A stretch of 64,000 nucleotides of DNA from Henckelia pumila (Eukaryota; Streptophyta; Magnoliopsida; Lamiales; Gesneriaceae): the NCBI RefSeq assembly GCF_033568475.1, contig NW_027331833.1, forward strand, positions 5,084,001-5,148,000, given 5' to 3'. The notes under the pieces were generated by a model. It made no database searches, had not been told where the DNA came from, and saw nothing but the letters and a program-made list of their open reading frames with translations. The position numbers and the translations under genes are program-made. The stretch's first letter is position 1. Each line of letters starts with the position of its first letter. Below are positions 44,549-62,535 of this stretch, piece by piece.

Positions 44549-46895
44549 ATGGCCGATCACGCCGGCGAACACGACAAACACGAACCAGCCACTGAATCTC
44601 TGATCGATAAGATCACGGAGAAATTCCATGGCAGTGATTCGTCGTCATCGGATTCCGACGACGATGCGGACGTCAAATCGACGGCCGCCGCCGTGAAGGC
44701 CAAGATCTATCGCTTGTTTGGTCGCGAAAAGCCCGTGTACAAGGTTCTCGGTGGTGGAAAGCGTACGTATTTCGTTTCTTATTTTTGTTTAGTTTTGGAT
44801 CGGTTCCATTACATTACTGTTCATTTATTTTTTGCGAAATGCAGGCCATATGTGGATATCCCAGATTAAATTTTAGGATAAATATTATTTGCTTATTATA
44901 AAATGTTTGTATGGCGATAATGATAACCCATTTAGAGATTTACTTCTTTTAATCCAATGGTGGTCAGATTTGACGACAATAAACTTCGCAGAAACAGAAA
45001 AATGACGATATGCGTGATTAAATGAGAAATGGTGGCTCTGATGGCCTCTCGGTGTTTCTTTCTTGAAGTTCATGAAGTTGTGTATTCTTGAATCTTTTTG
45101 TTGAAATGATGATGCTATTTCATTTATTGATATTAATAAATGTATTGCAGGTGATGATGCACCAGATCCATTCTCTATTTCTCATTCATATTATAATTTT
45201 CTTTTCACGAACGTCCATGCGAATGATCTAAAACTTAGCACGCTGTTAATCTAAATTTAAACTTTTGAGAAATCAGGTTTGCTCATATATTCTTTGCACG
45301 CAATAATGTTTTCGAAACCCAACCCTCAAAGGTTCTCGCGATCTTTGTTTTGTTTAAGCTTATTAGCAGTTCTTGAATGTATTCTTAATGTTTTGGTGTC
45401 CATGAAAGCACAAAACTTCATGCCGCAGATAGTATGTGTTATCAAATGTACCCAACTTGGGACAAATAACTTTTTGGAATCATGTACTTGATTTTTAATC
45501 CATTAAGCAACAATTGATTGGATTTTGTTGAATTTTCTGTTCGAATTCGTGAATGATATGAAGGCATCAAATAGGCAATTTTGATATTGATTGGCCTTTT
45601 GTGAGTAGAAGTCATATTTTCAATGTTTATGTTGGATGGTAAGTTTTGTGTCTGAGTCTTGATTTGAAAATAAAAAACTAGGTACTATGACTGGTTTGTA
45701 GAATAAAAGTCGCAATGAATTCTTTTGATTTTTCTGTCTTCCGTTCCAAGTAACCTTATTGAATATGATGTGGTTAAGCTGTAGTTGGGATGGTTAAATT
45801 TGTGTTTTCCTTTGTTATGATATTCTTGCAGGTTCTGAATGACGCACTATTTTTGGCCTCTAGATGTTTGTGAAATATATTTAACAAGGATAGTTTCTTG
45901 CAGCTGCCGATATTTTCCTATGGAGAGATAAGAAAACTTCTGCTGGTGTGCTCGGTGTTGCCACAACAATTTGGGTGCTTTTTGAATTGCTTGAGTATCA
46001 CTTGCTCACACTAGTGTGCCATATCCTGATTCTTGGTTTGACTCTTCTCTTCCTGTGGTCAAATGCATCCACCTTTATCAACAAGTATGTTTCCTGTCTG
46101 ACCATGAAATTTTCTCTCACTGGGTATCTTTTACATTTCTCTTACTTTCGGTCCATGTCTCAGGTCGACTCCTAAGATCCCCGAAGTCATTCTTCCAGAG
46201 GATATTGTCCTTCGTGTAGCTTCTGCCCTTAGGCTCGAATTTAACGCAGGTGTTGCTATCCTTCGCGATATTGCTTCTGGGAAAGATCTAAAGAAATTTC
46301 TAGCAGTAAGTCAGTAAAACTTAATCTGTTGGTTTTATTTATCAATTATCTATGCAGTGGGCGAGGATGACACATTTCTGAGACCTTAAAATGGAACTTT
46401 TTTGTTGTTCTAAGTTTCTTGATACTTAGGTCATTTAGATCCTAGCGAACTGTATATGGAATGTGAAACAATCTTATATTTACGGAAATTTGATACCATT
46501 TCGTAAACGCAATCCATGATAATTGAATATTATCCCTGAATTTGTAGGTGATTGCTGGCCTTTGGGTTATTTCAGTTTTGGGAAGCTGCTTCAATTTCCT
46601 GACCTTGTTTTACATATGTGAGTATCTTGCAGGCTTCTGTCTCTGTTATTGATGTTTGTTTCGGAATTATAAGCGTTATCACACATTTTCTTACTGGATT
46701 TTTCCTGTGTACCCCTGGAAAACAGTATTCGTCCTGTTGCACACTGTGCCGCTGCTCTATGAAAAATACGAGGATCAGATTGATGCATTTGCTGAGAAAG
46801 CCGAGGCAGAACTGAAGAAACAATATGCTGTGTTCAATGCTCAGGTTTTGAGCAAAATCCCTAAAGGTCCGTTGAAAGACAAGAAGTTCGCTTAA
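44549..46895 (+). CDS. Reticulon-like protein B (5 exons, 258 aa)
   Basis: A plant reticulon, an ER membrane protein whose wedge-like hydrophobic hairpins curve ER tubules. Exons: 44549-44762, 45904-46084, 46164-46305, 46548-46617, 46726-46895 (777 nt, all GT-AG, frame kept). The ATG at 44549 (CAATGGCC) opens [17 protein letters not shown]; an acidic Ser/Asp stretch is at residues 29-41. The reticulon domain starts near residue 72 ([11 protein letters not shown]). Two long hydrophobic segments, about 83-130 and 177-215, are joined by a hydrophilic loop with the [15 protein letters not shown] region. The C-terminus ends [10 protein letters not shown], lysine-rich as in the family. Exon 5 of only 170 nt fits the usual plant structure. 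Which RTNLB member it is cannot be told by eye. Confidence 0.95.
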
Positions 46896-47806
46896 ATGAC
46901 ATGTCTGAGGTGTTATATTGGGGGGTGACTTTGTTTTCTTTTGGATTTCATCGTTGTCGCTCATTTGTCTGACAAAACCCATGTTTACTGGCTTGTTTTT
47001 TTGACTACTTTGTGGGTTCATAGTAAACGTTGAATATGATATTTAACTTAGTAGTTTTGAGTTTGTGTTGTGACAACATTTCTCTAGTTAAAAACACTTT
47101 ATGGAGAAGTCTATTCCATGTTTTTAAGTTCTCATTGAAGCATTGGAATGTCAAGTTCAAGCTGACCTTTGAAAGGTTTGGGATATTATTTAATATTTAG
47201 ATATAAATTTATGATCTTCACATTCTTTTATATCCTTTTTGAGCATTCAACTCCAAGAATACACATCTAGCAGATGATGTTGCTTTGTTATAGCAATCAG
47301 GTTCTCTCTGATGTAATCTGCACGCAAAAAGAAAAAGAAAAAATCATAATATTTTCACGAATGCAGCTGCTGCAGAAACCAAATATGATCTCAATACAGT
47401 TGCTTCCCTCTTGATATTCGATTAGATAGACTTGATATGAGGATCAAAATTGGCACTCTTGTAGGCATTGATCTGGTGTTGATACGTGAGAAAGGTTATT
47501 TGCATTTCCCAACTTGTTGTAAACAACACTGATGAATGATTGATGATCGTCTCCAAACATGCATATCAAACTTTCTAAAGTTGAGATTTCATCTTCAGAG
47601 GTAACATAAATTGGGATCTGTTGATGCTATACTGTCTGAGCGGATCCAATGGCTCAAAATTTTTTGGCGTGCAAAAAAAAGAACGTATGCATGTATAATT
47701 TAAACAATTTTTTGTATAATATATACAATGATCTTATGCTGATATGTATGCATTGTGTATTTGTGTAGTTCATCAATTTATGTTTTGTCTCTCCGAGAAG
47801 CATTGT

Positions 47807-47839
<33 letters not shown>

Positions 47840-50210
47840 TCGATCTCAGATTCTCAAGAAATATTTAACATTTGGAAAACAGATTTCGTCCACCCACGGT
47901 CATTCATTCTATGGATTAACCTTGTGATTTGAATGGTTATTCTTGTATTTTAAAAATTAGACCATAAAAATTAATTACAATGGTATGTGTACATAGCGTT
48001 TTACATAGAGGATCACACACCCTATTAAATTAGGAAAGTATCTCAATTTTTTTAAAAAAATTAATTTCTTTACAACTTACAATTCTTTCTCTTGCTCAAA
48101 AAACTTTTAACGAAAATATTATTATTTTTATTACTTACTTATAGAATTAATTTTACTGAGTTCAACAAAAATAATTATTTTATAAAATTATAAAATATAA
48201 TTATTTACTAAGTTCAACAAAACTAATAATTGTCTATTTTTTATAGTAAATATATTTTAAAAGTTTTAAAATTAAAATTAAAATTTAAATCATATATAAG
48301 CGAGATTTTATTATTATATATTTAAATTAAAATATATTTAATATTATTATGTGTAATAATTAATTATTTTTGTTAATAAAAACAAAATAAAAAATCAAAT
48401 TATGTAGGTTTATGTTAATTGGGTTAGTCGAGTTTTAGTAGGTCACTATTGATTTATTCCGATTTGGTTTGATAAATTTGTAAAAAAAATTTGTACTTAT
48501 TTATAGAATTAAAAAATATTTACTATATTTAAATATATTTTTATATATTGTATGTTTGAAAAAAAATATATTATTATTTATACTGGCCCAAAACTGCGGT
48601 ATTTTTGTCGAGCACATGCCATGCCTTTCTTTAGCAATCATCTACCTGTAATACGCGTGACCCTCTATGATTTTAGGCTTGATATAGTGTTCAAACCCTT
48701 TGTTTTTTCACCGATTTTCTGATTACATGTCTAAAGAGGAAACACGAAATGCATCATTAAATCAAGGAGATGTCGACAGATGGGATCATTTAGATAACCT
48801 CTACAATTGATTGAACTGTACATTTATTTATCTATTCATTTATGTATTAATAATGTGTATATTTTATCTGAATTAAAATGATCAAAATCGTTCTACGATA
48901 TTTATATATGAAAAGGGTCAGCGTTGATGTGCAAACATTCTTGGAATGTGGCACACAATCATGTCCGGGTCCATTTAAACTTTTCAAACATTGCTGTATG
49001 TGGGGAACTTTCACTTTCCCTTTATATGCTTTGTCCCTCCTTTTTATGGATAAATACATTACGTTTGACTGTATGTTTGCTGGATAATGTACTCCACTTT
49101 TGATATTGTGATTGAATTGATTCTGATGGTGATATAAGATGAAATCCATTTATAATTTTTTTTTTGTCTAGATTTTTGGGTTTTGGATTTCTGAGTGAGT
49201 ATATCTATTTCTCCATTTAGAAGACTCAAGATCGAACCTTATTTAAGTGAAATCGAGCTACTTGTGGTTCGAATCAACAGACAGTGATATAAGATATAAA
49301 AATGATGCTTGTTCCATTTTAAAGGTATCTACACAATCAAAGGTTGACAAGTGACACCGTCCTCCATATATTTTATGGATGCAGCGGGTCTATTTGAACG
49401 AGATAATGTCAAAATCTCTCAATTTTTAATGGATTTGAAATTGATTTCTGGCAAGTTATTCATTTTTCTTCGTGTTTTGACAAATATAAAATATATTATC
49501 ATGGACGTGTTGCACTCTAATTCCTAGCTAAATGCTGGTGTTTAGTGATTTTATATATTGTTAAGTAATATCAGGGAATATGGCCATGTGTTTGTTGGCA
49601 TCTTGCAACACCGTTGAATCATTTGATATCAATCATCTTCACATCATTAATAAATTGTTTAGTTGTTTAATAATATGTTTGACATGTCTTGGTAAAGATT
49701 TTTCATTGGAATGCTCTGGAATACTTGTCTGTTGTGGGGAACCTCCGCTGTGGCGCTGTGTGATTATTCTTTGACCGCGAAAAGAAATATGTGGATTGGT
49801 TGAAGCACATGATTTCAAACATATGATAAATGGAATGTGACTTTGATTTAGCACTTGTTGCATGGTTTCTTGTCTTAAAGAAACCATTATTCGATTTGTT
49901 CACTTTTATTTCTTTTAATAATGCTTAAAGCAACGATGTCTTCATCTTTTAGAAGTGGAGCAATTGGATATGAACTCTTTATGACCGGATATTCACTGCC
50001 TAGTAAGACAATCGCCATATCTATGGGGAAAAAATAATATTTTCAACCAAAATATTCAACCCCTTTTGGGCTTAGCTTGAAAATGTGTCACTATCATTGA
50101 ATGCAGCTGTTTCTTTATACATTAAGAGTGCAGCTGTTCCTTTATACATCTTATTGCATTGGCCACTGAATACTGGCTTCCAGGAAACTTGCATGCTGAA
50201 TGATTTTCTG
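46896..50210. other. Intergenic, 3.3 kb, includes reticulon 3' UTR
   Basis: The first ~200 bp are probably the reticulon 3' UTR. A 28-base T run lies at 47809-47836. 47940-48600 is very AT-rich. No ORF has a recognisable domain and I saw no defined TE. Confidence 0.6.
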
Positions 50211-50217
50211 TATAAAT
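50211..50217 (+). promoter_or_regulatory. TATA box candidate of the anion channel gene
   Basis: TATAAAT lies 222 bp before the ATG, which would give a ~190-bp 5' UTR. Position and spacing are plausible; nothing else supports it. Confidence 0.3.
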
Positions 50218-50432
50218 CTGTGTAAAAGAGGTTTCTCCAAGAAATTCGAATTCTGATCTGGGATTCCTTTTTTCTATTTATTTGAGAAATCTGGGATTTT
50301 TTTTTTCCAGTTATTGCCCCTCTTTTCTTGGCTTGGTTTTGCCTTCAAAGGTCTTGGTTGCTTGTCGTAAGTAGGTAGATTAGCTAACAAGTGGGAGATT
50401 TGAGGTAAGTTTCCTGATTTTGTACTGATGCA

Positions 50433-53043
50433 ATGGAGAAGTGTAAACAAAATAATGCAGCAAATGAAGATTGTCCTGAAGAACTCCCGTCGTTGATTCG
50501 AGCTATATCTGCTCACGGAGTGGCCGACTTTGATAGCGTGAGTGAGCCTTATTGTGGACATGGCCAGCTCAAATCTACTGGTTTTCGACCTCTGAGAACA
50601 TCGGTTTTTGTAAGTTTGCAGCTGATTTTTCTCGTCAAAGTTGAGAAAAATTGATTTGTTACATCAAAATGAACATTTTTCATGAATTTTCTTGGCTTGC
50701 AGTTTTGTACATTATGTAGGATCCATTAGCTTAAATACGTTTTCTGTTGACTGAATGTGACAGGGGATTGAAGCAGCTGCTATGGAAGGACAAAACATTG
50801 CCTCTAAGCCAGAAAAAATGCATTCTGTTTCCATTAGCATGCCGCCTTCTCCGATTGGAGATCACATACATAAAACAAAGAGAGTTCTTTTTAGAGACGA
50901 TGACATGATTCCGGGACGTGAAATTCCCAGTTCCAGTGATGTGCATGAAGATGTTAGTTCTGGGACAAGGCAGACCAAGTTTTATTCTCAGCCACTGCCT
51001 AAAGGCTCTGCACTTAATGAGGCCATTGCTGGTGGGAAATCTCCAAACCTTCCGGTGAGGAATCCCAGGATTGAGAAGTTAAAAGATAAACGATTCGATT
51101 CTTTCAAGACGTGGTCTGGAAAACTTGAGAGACAGTTATCTAACTTGCGTGGTAAACATCACGAAAACGGGCAAGAACCTCAGACCGAGCGGCATGTAGA
51201 CAAGGAAACTATACCTGTGGATCGATACTTTGATGCATTGGATGGACCAGAGTTGGATACACTAAGGGTATTTTCTTTTTCTTGTTGTTTTTCAGGTCAC
51301 GTAAAGTTTTGCTGATCACAAAACAGCTTTTTCTTGACAGGCTTCTGAAGAAGAAATACTTCTTCCCGATGATAAAACATGGCCGTTTCTTCTACGGTTT
51401 CCGATTTCTTCCTTCGGTATCTGTCTTGGTATCAGCAGCCAGGCTATCATGTGGAAAGCACTGGCTTCATCCGAATCAACAAAGTTCCTTCATGTAACCC
51501 CGGATATAAATCTTGTTCTCTGGTTCATATCGATTGCTCTAATGGCAATTGTCACCTTAGTATATACCCTGAAAATTATCTTCTATTTCGAAGCAGTTCG
51601 CCGTGAGTATTACCACCCGATTCGTGTCAACTTCTTCTTCGCTCCCTGGATCGCCCTTCTTTTCTTGTTTCTTGGAATCCCACCTTCTGTAACTCAAACC
51701 CTTCATTCATCTGTGTGGTACATTTTGATGACACCGATTTTTTTCCTCGAGCTTAAGATATATGGACAGTGGATGTCTGGAGGACAGAGGAGGCTGTCTA
51801 GAGTGGCGAATCCCTCGAACCATCTGTCGATCGTGGGGAACTTTGTCGGGGCCTTGCTTGGTGCATCGATGGGGCTAAAAGAGGGACCGATTTTCTTTTT
51901 CGCGGTCGGATTGGCACATTACATTGTGTTGTTTGTCACTCTGTACCAGAGACTCCCGACAAACAAGACACTCCCGAAGGAGTTGCACCCGGTTTTCTTC
52001 CTGTTCGTTGCTGCTCCAAGCGTTGCATCGATGGCATGGGCTAGGATTGAGGGATCGTTTGATCATGGATCGAGGATTGCTTACTTCATTGCCTTGTTTC
52101 TTTATTTCTCACTGGTTAGTTCTCAAACACTTTTAACATAGCAGGTATATTATTCACCGCCCTTCAATAGTTGATTTCTTGTTTTCAGGCTGTTCGAGTT
52201 AATTTCTTCAGAGGCTTCAGGTACAATCCTTAAACCGCTGCTGAATCATAGGAAACTTTGAGCAAACTATAAGTTTAGACCAAAGAACACAAGTGAACAA
52301 TTGAATATTCAATGTAGTAGTAGTTGAAATAACTAAAATTTGAAGCTGCCTCGGGAATTTTCAGACAACACACTTGAAATAGTCCCCTGTTGGTGTGTAA
52401 TGTCTAGCCAAAATACGTTTTGCGAGTTCGTAGCATTGTCTACGATGTAAAACTTCTTGTTGAACTTTTCATTCACATCCAGTGTGAAATGGGTATACAA
52501 TTATCCGCTCTCAGAAAACAAAATCTTCATCTCAGTATATTTTGAGGCTGCATTTGATTGGTTTCGAGGCATCTTCGTGTCCGCCGGGCACTCCTGCCCG
52601 AAGGCATGACACCATTCATCCCGTTTTACTTCAGATTTTCTGAGTTCTCCCTCTCTATCATCCACAGGTTTTCACTGGCATGGTGGGCTTACACTTTCCC
52701 AATGACCGGTGCAGCAGTTGCCACCATCAGATACTCAACCGCGGTGACAAGCACCGTGACCAAAACTTTAACCGTCGCTCTGTGCATTGTAGCCACACTC
52801 ACAGTGGCAGCATTACTCGTGATCACGATCATCCACGCCTTTGTACTCCGCGACTTGTTCCCAAATGACATCGCCATTGCAATCAGTGAAAGAAGGCCAA
52901 AAACCTCACTAAGATGGTATCATAGGAGATCCGGCAGTGCAGACGTAAACATCCAACAGTTCCTCAAGTATTCGGATCCAGATGACAAAGATATTGAGGC
53001 TTCTGCTAATCCTCCAAGCGGGGAAGCCATACATGCTATATAG
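50433..53043 (+). CDS. SLAH3: S-type anion channel, SLAH3-like (5 exons, 620 aa)
   Basis: A member of the SLAC1/SLAH branch of the TDT (C4-dicarboxylate/TehA-like) family: plasma-membrane channels for nitrate/chloride efflux. Exons: 50433-50609, 50764-51267, 51341-52114, 52189-52220, 52668-53043 (1,863 nt, all GT-AG, in frame); exon 4 has only 32 nt. Residues 1-240 are a soluble, Ser/Arg-rich N-terminus, the usual site of kinase control. From about 243 (WPFLLRFPISSFGICLG) a multi-span membrane domain follows, with FYFEAVRREYYHPIRVNFFF, VGLAHYIVLFVTLYQRLP, PKELHPVFFLFVAAPS and FSLAWWAYTFPMTGAAVAT. These are strongly conserved SLAC blocks. The long N-terminus favours SLAH2/SLAH3 over SLAH1/SLAH4. 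SLAH2 remains possible. Confidence 0.93.
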
Positions 53044-53954
53044 GTGGCTGAATCCAGTTTCCATCACACGTCAAACATATAAAAATACTCGTGTATATAG
53101 GGCGGGTTAACCAGGGAGGGAAAAATCGTCTCTTCTGGCCGCGAACTCTGGCCAAGTTCATGAATCATATAAGCTTGTTTTTCCTTGTCAGGAGAGGAAT
53201 TTTCTTTATTTTGGAGAGTCCCTGTGAACTTGATGAGCATAGAAGAAATGAGGTTTAATAGTGAGCCAATCATATCTCGAATCATAGATCTTTGTACTTC
53301 AGCTTTTCTAAGAATGCCTGCTTATATTCCAGGATCCAATAAATAATCAAGATTCTGATTTGTCCATATGATATAATTCATAGTAAAATTGATATCAATG
53401 TAATATTTCAAATATACTTCATACAAGTAGTTAATTAACACAACAGAGGATGAACTTTCAGCAATAAAATTATTAGATCCTCCACCACCGCGAACTTCAG
53501 TTAGATTCGGGCTTTGAATCCAAATACATTGCCTACAATGGAAGTAACATGTTATAGACCTGGAAACTATGCAGATATCGAAAGAATCAATCAAATCTTT
53601 AGATACAGAACAAAATCCATTTGATCAATTTTCACAATTCTGGAACAATACAATTTTCACAATTCTGGAACAATACAGAGAGGTGCCAGGTTAAACGACG
53701 CGGGCTACTACATTACATAGCATTACGACTGTATATCCTTATTTATAACAAGACTCAGCCAAACCTGTGCCTTTCTCACGAACTCGGCTCAAAACTCGTA
53801 CTAATACACGTTCCATGCAAGAATTTTCAGCAGAGAGGAGTTCAGTGCCATACAATACAAGAATTTCTTCGAGTCCATTGGCGAGATCGTGACTATGATG
53901 TGTAATCTCAACAAAAATGTGGAAAGATCAAATTTTATTGCAGTTTCTTAACTC
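53044..53954. other. Intergenic between convergent genes
   Basis: This 0.9-kb gap holds the 3' UTRs of the anion channel (+) and the ABC transporter (-). Short ORFs here have no recognisable domain. It contains an exact 25-bp tandem duplication at 53626-53675. Confidence 0.7.
53626..53675. repeat. Exact 25-bp tandem duplication
   Basis: Two adjacent identical 25-base units beginning CAATTTTCACAATTCTGG, in the shared 3' flank of the two convergent genes. Confidence 0.95.
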
Positions 53955-59547
<5,593 letters not shown>

Positions 59548-60164
59548 GTCTATTCCTATTCCTCACACCTGGACCAATCCACAGTAGCCAGAATCAACAT
59601 GTAAATGAAGCTAATCCCAAGTGCTCTAGATTGATGAATTTTCCCATTTCAACTATACAAATGATAGGATGTCAGAAATGATAAATTAAATTAAAATACC
59701 AAAAAAACCAACGCCGCCGGGATCAGAATCAGTCACAAAGCAACGAAGTGAAACGAAACTGCATGCCTCCTGTTGTTCTTTTGTAAACAACCTTCTAGCA
59801 AATAAACTACTAATACAAGATTGAGTTTTTTATTGCAAAAAAAGGCATTCCGAAATCTTAACAATCACGATTAAAATACGCAATGAACGAAGCAGTATTC
59901 GACAAAAATATATATAGAAAATCAGACACACGAAGTCTCTTTCCCAGAAATTATTATTCTTTGGAACTGATTGCCTATTTGCCTACGTCGCCGTTGTCAT
60001 TAAATGCTGACACCTGTCTTGTACAATAAAAATCGATTTCCAAAATTGATCCATGTCAATGAAAATTCATGGATCTTGTCTAGTCAAATTAAAATTATTA
60101 TTATGAATATATTGTGAGGATATTATCTAATGATTTTGTTACAATTTAAAAATCTAGATGTATT
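59548..60164. other. 5' flank of the ABC transporter gene
   Basis: Probable promoter and 5' UTR of the minus-strand gene. I could not pick out a convincing TATA box. No other gene seen. Confidence 0.5.
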
Positions 60165-60365
60165 GCCGATGAGGCGTTGGATTAAAGTTGAGGTCGTGAG
60201 ATGGTCTTAGGTTAGATTCTTATTGATTGTGGGTAGTTTTTTTAATTTATTTAAAAAGATTTAAGTTTTTTTTATAATTTTTTTGTTCGAGATAAACACG
60301 TCTCAAGTCCTCGTCTGTAGTACAGATAGTTACTTTATATAATTGTAATTTAGATCAAGATTACA
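60165..60365 (+). mobile_element. Candidate tRNA-derived SINE, copy 2
   Basis: Homologous to the minus-strand copy at 12203-12428. The head has a box-A-like GGCGTTGGATTAAAG and a box-B-like AGGTTAGATTC. The body has ATTGATTGTGGGTAG, CACGTCTCAAGTCC and GTAGTACAGATAGTTACTTT, ending GATCAAGATTA. Divergence between the copies is considerable and no TSD was defined. Confidence 0.5.
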
Positions 60366-60402
60366 TATGCACCCTCAAGAAAACAAATCTAGATGTATTC
60401 AA

Positions 60403-62191
60403 AATCATTATCCTTTTAGTTCTAGCAGTTCCAAGAATTATAATTTTACCCATTTTTCAATTTTAATAGGAGCAAGTCTCATGTGAGACGGTTTCACGAC
60501 TCTATATCCGTGATATGAATCATACCTGATTCGACATGAAATTTCATCGAGTTTTAAAAAGTAATCTATAGGTATCCAAAATTTCAACAAGTCTCTATTG
60601 ACTTCTATTAAATTACCTAGTGTGGCTTACTTGGCTAACGTAGTTTGCACGCTATTGCGTTAGTCCGGAGGTTTATCCAGTGCGCACCGAAGTTAGCAAC
60701 TACGAGTTTTCACGTCACCAAAAAAAAAAATTATAGAGATTTCTAATTATTAAAAAAAACATATAAATTATTATTATTTTTTAATTTCTCCAAACATCAC
60801 AAAAAACCCATCTCTAATCTATTATTTAAATTATACAACTAATTATAAAAATATTCTCTCTACCATAAAATTATTTTTTGATTCTCGTCTAAAATTTTTA
60901 TTTAAATTTATTATTTTTACATATTATTAAAAAATTTATTAAAATATTGAATCATAATGAGTAAATTAATATTTAATAATTGTATATATATATTTTAAAA
61001 AAATTTGTATGTTAATTACATGAAAAACCGAAAAATTTAGTATTGAATTTTAATTTTCTTTTTTGATAATTTATTTTAAAATCATAGTCAGAATTTTTTA
61101 TTTTATTATGTTGTATTAAAGAAGTAATATTGTCTTTCATGTTAGAATATATTTGAAAATATAATTATTATTATTTATAGCTTCTTTAGTTGGTGAAATG
61201 CTAATAATTTATCATAAAAATATTACCTCATCATTCTTTAATCGTATGCTTACGTATTAATAATATTAATATAATTTGGTTTGTTTTTAAATAAAAATTT
61301 CTTTTGTTTTCCGTCAACGTGTTAACAATTTTCTTGAATTAACTAATGATATGTTTGTTTGCTTGATGGAAGCAAATAATTTTTCTGCTGAATTTATTTT
61401 TTTAAAAAATATATCTCGATTATTATATTTTACAATAAACATATTAGGATGAGAGATATGTTATTTTGGTCAATACACGAATATTTTAAAAATTTTATAT
61501 ATGCTTATAGATATTTGACCATAGCCATTTACAACATCGTTTCAATTATAAAATCTATAGAGTTCCATAAAAAAATGTCTATAGAATTCAGCCAAAAAGT
61601 ATGCAAAAATCAATAGAATTCATTTTACATTTATGTTACATTCTATAAAATTCAATAAAAATTTATTAACTCCACAAAAATCTATCATTTTAAAAATTCA
61701 CTTAAAAATCATTTTAAGTCTGAATTGAATAAATGTTGTGGGCAATGAGTTTTTTTTTCTTAATCAATAAATTTATCCTTAAAATTATACTAGCGCTCCT
61801 ATTTATCACGCACACGTCTTATACTTGTACACTTTTCAAATTTATCTTCAAATTAAATCAATTTTTACATAAAATTTTGTACGCTATTATAGAAATGAGA
61901 TAATATGATAATTAATAGAGTTTTCAAAGGGATATTCGTTAAAACACGTACAAAAACTCTTACAAGACTTTTTCACAGGTCAATTTTCTAACGCAGGACT
62001 TCTATCCGACCTGATGTATGTTTTTTTTTTATATATAAAGTATTATTTTTCACTCTAGATTTGGATCAGGTAAGATTCATATCACAGATATAGAACCGTG
62101 AAACCGTCTCACAGAAAAATTGCTCTTATTAAAATTGAAAAAAGCATAAAATGATAATTCTTGAAACTCCAAGGATGAAAAGGATAATTAC
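60403..62191. mobile_element. 1.8-kb TIR element with GTGAGACGGTTTCACG arms
   Basis: The left arm (60403-60531) and right arm (62065-62191) are inverse complements with scattered differences. They share AATTTTAATA-GAGCAA, GTGAGACGGTTTCACG and GTGATATGAATC-TACCTGAT. GTGAGACGG-TTCACG is a frequent dispersed plant repeat. The 1.5-kb centre is AT-rich with no recognisable transposase. It is probably non-autonomous; outer ends and TSD are not firmly set. Confidence 0.65.
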
Positions 62192-62535
62192 TTAATAATG
62201 CCATAGGGATAATAGTAATAATTGAGAAAGAAGTCAAATGATCATTACTAATATGAATAGGAGCGATTTGATGATTAACAAAAATGTCATATCAGTCAAC
62301 CACTTTGTTGCCTCGACTTTAATAATATAATACAGTAATCCGTTCATATATATATATATATATGTATATATATACTTTTATAGAAAATTTCTTAATGACC
62401 TATTACTGTATTATATATATATATCCTGTACATACCTACACAAAAATATAATAATCAAATGTTGAATTCCTAGTGTCATGCAATAAGACGGATCCAGAAA
62501 ATTAAATTAATGAAGAATAAAATCAATTTTTAGGG
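62192..62535. other. Intergenic, with short (AT)n runs
   Basis: AT tracts near 62346-62375 and 62412-62424. No gene or defined TE. Confidence 0.6.

Noticed and set aside
46572-47021. 149-codon minus-strand ORF over the reticulon 3' exons
   Set aside because: Antisense shadow crossing exon 5 and the 3' UTR, with no domain.
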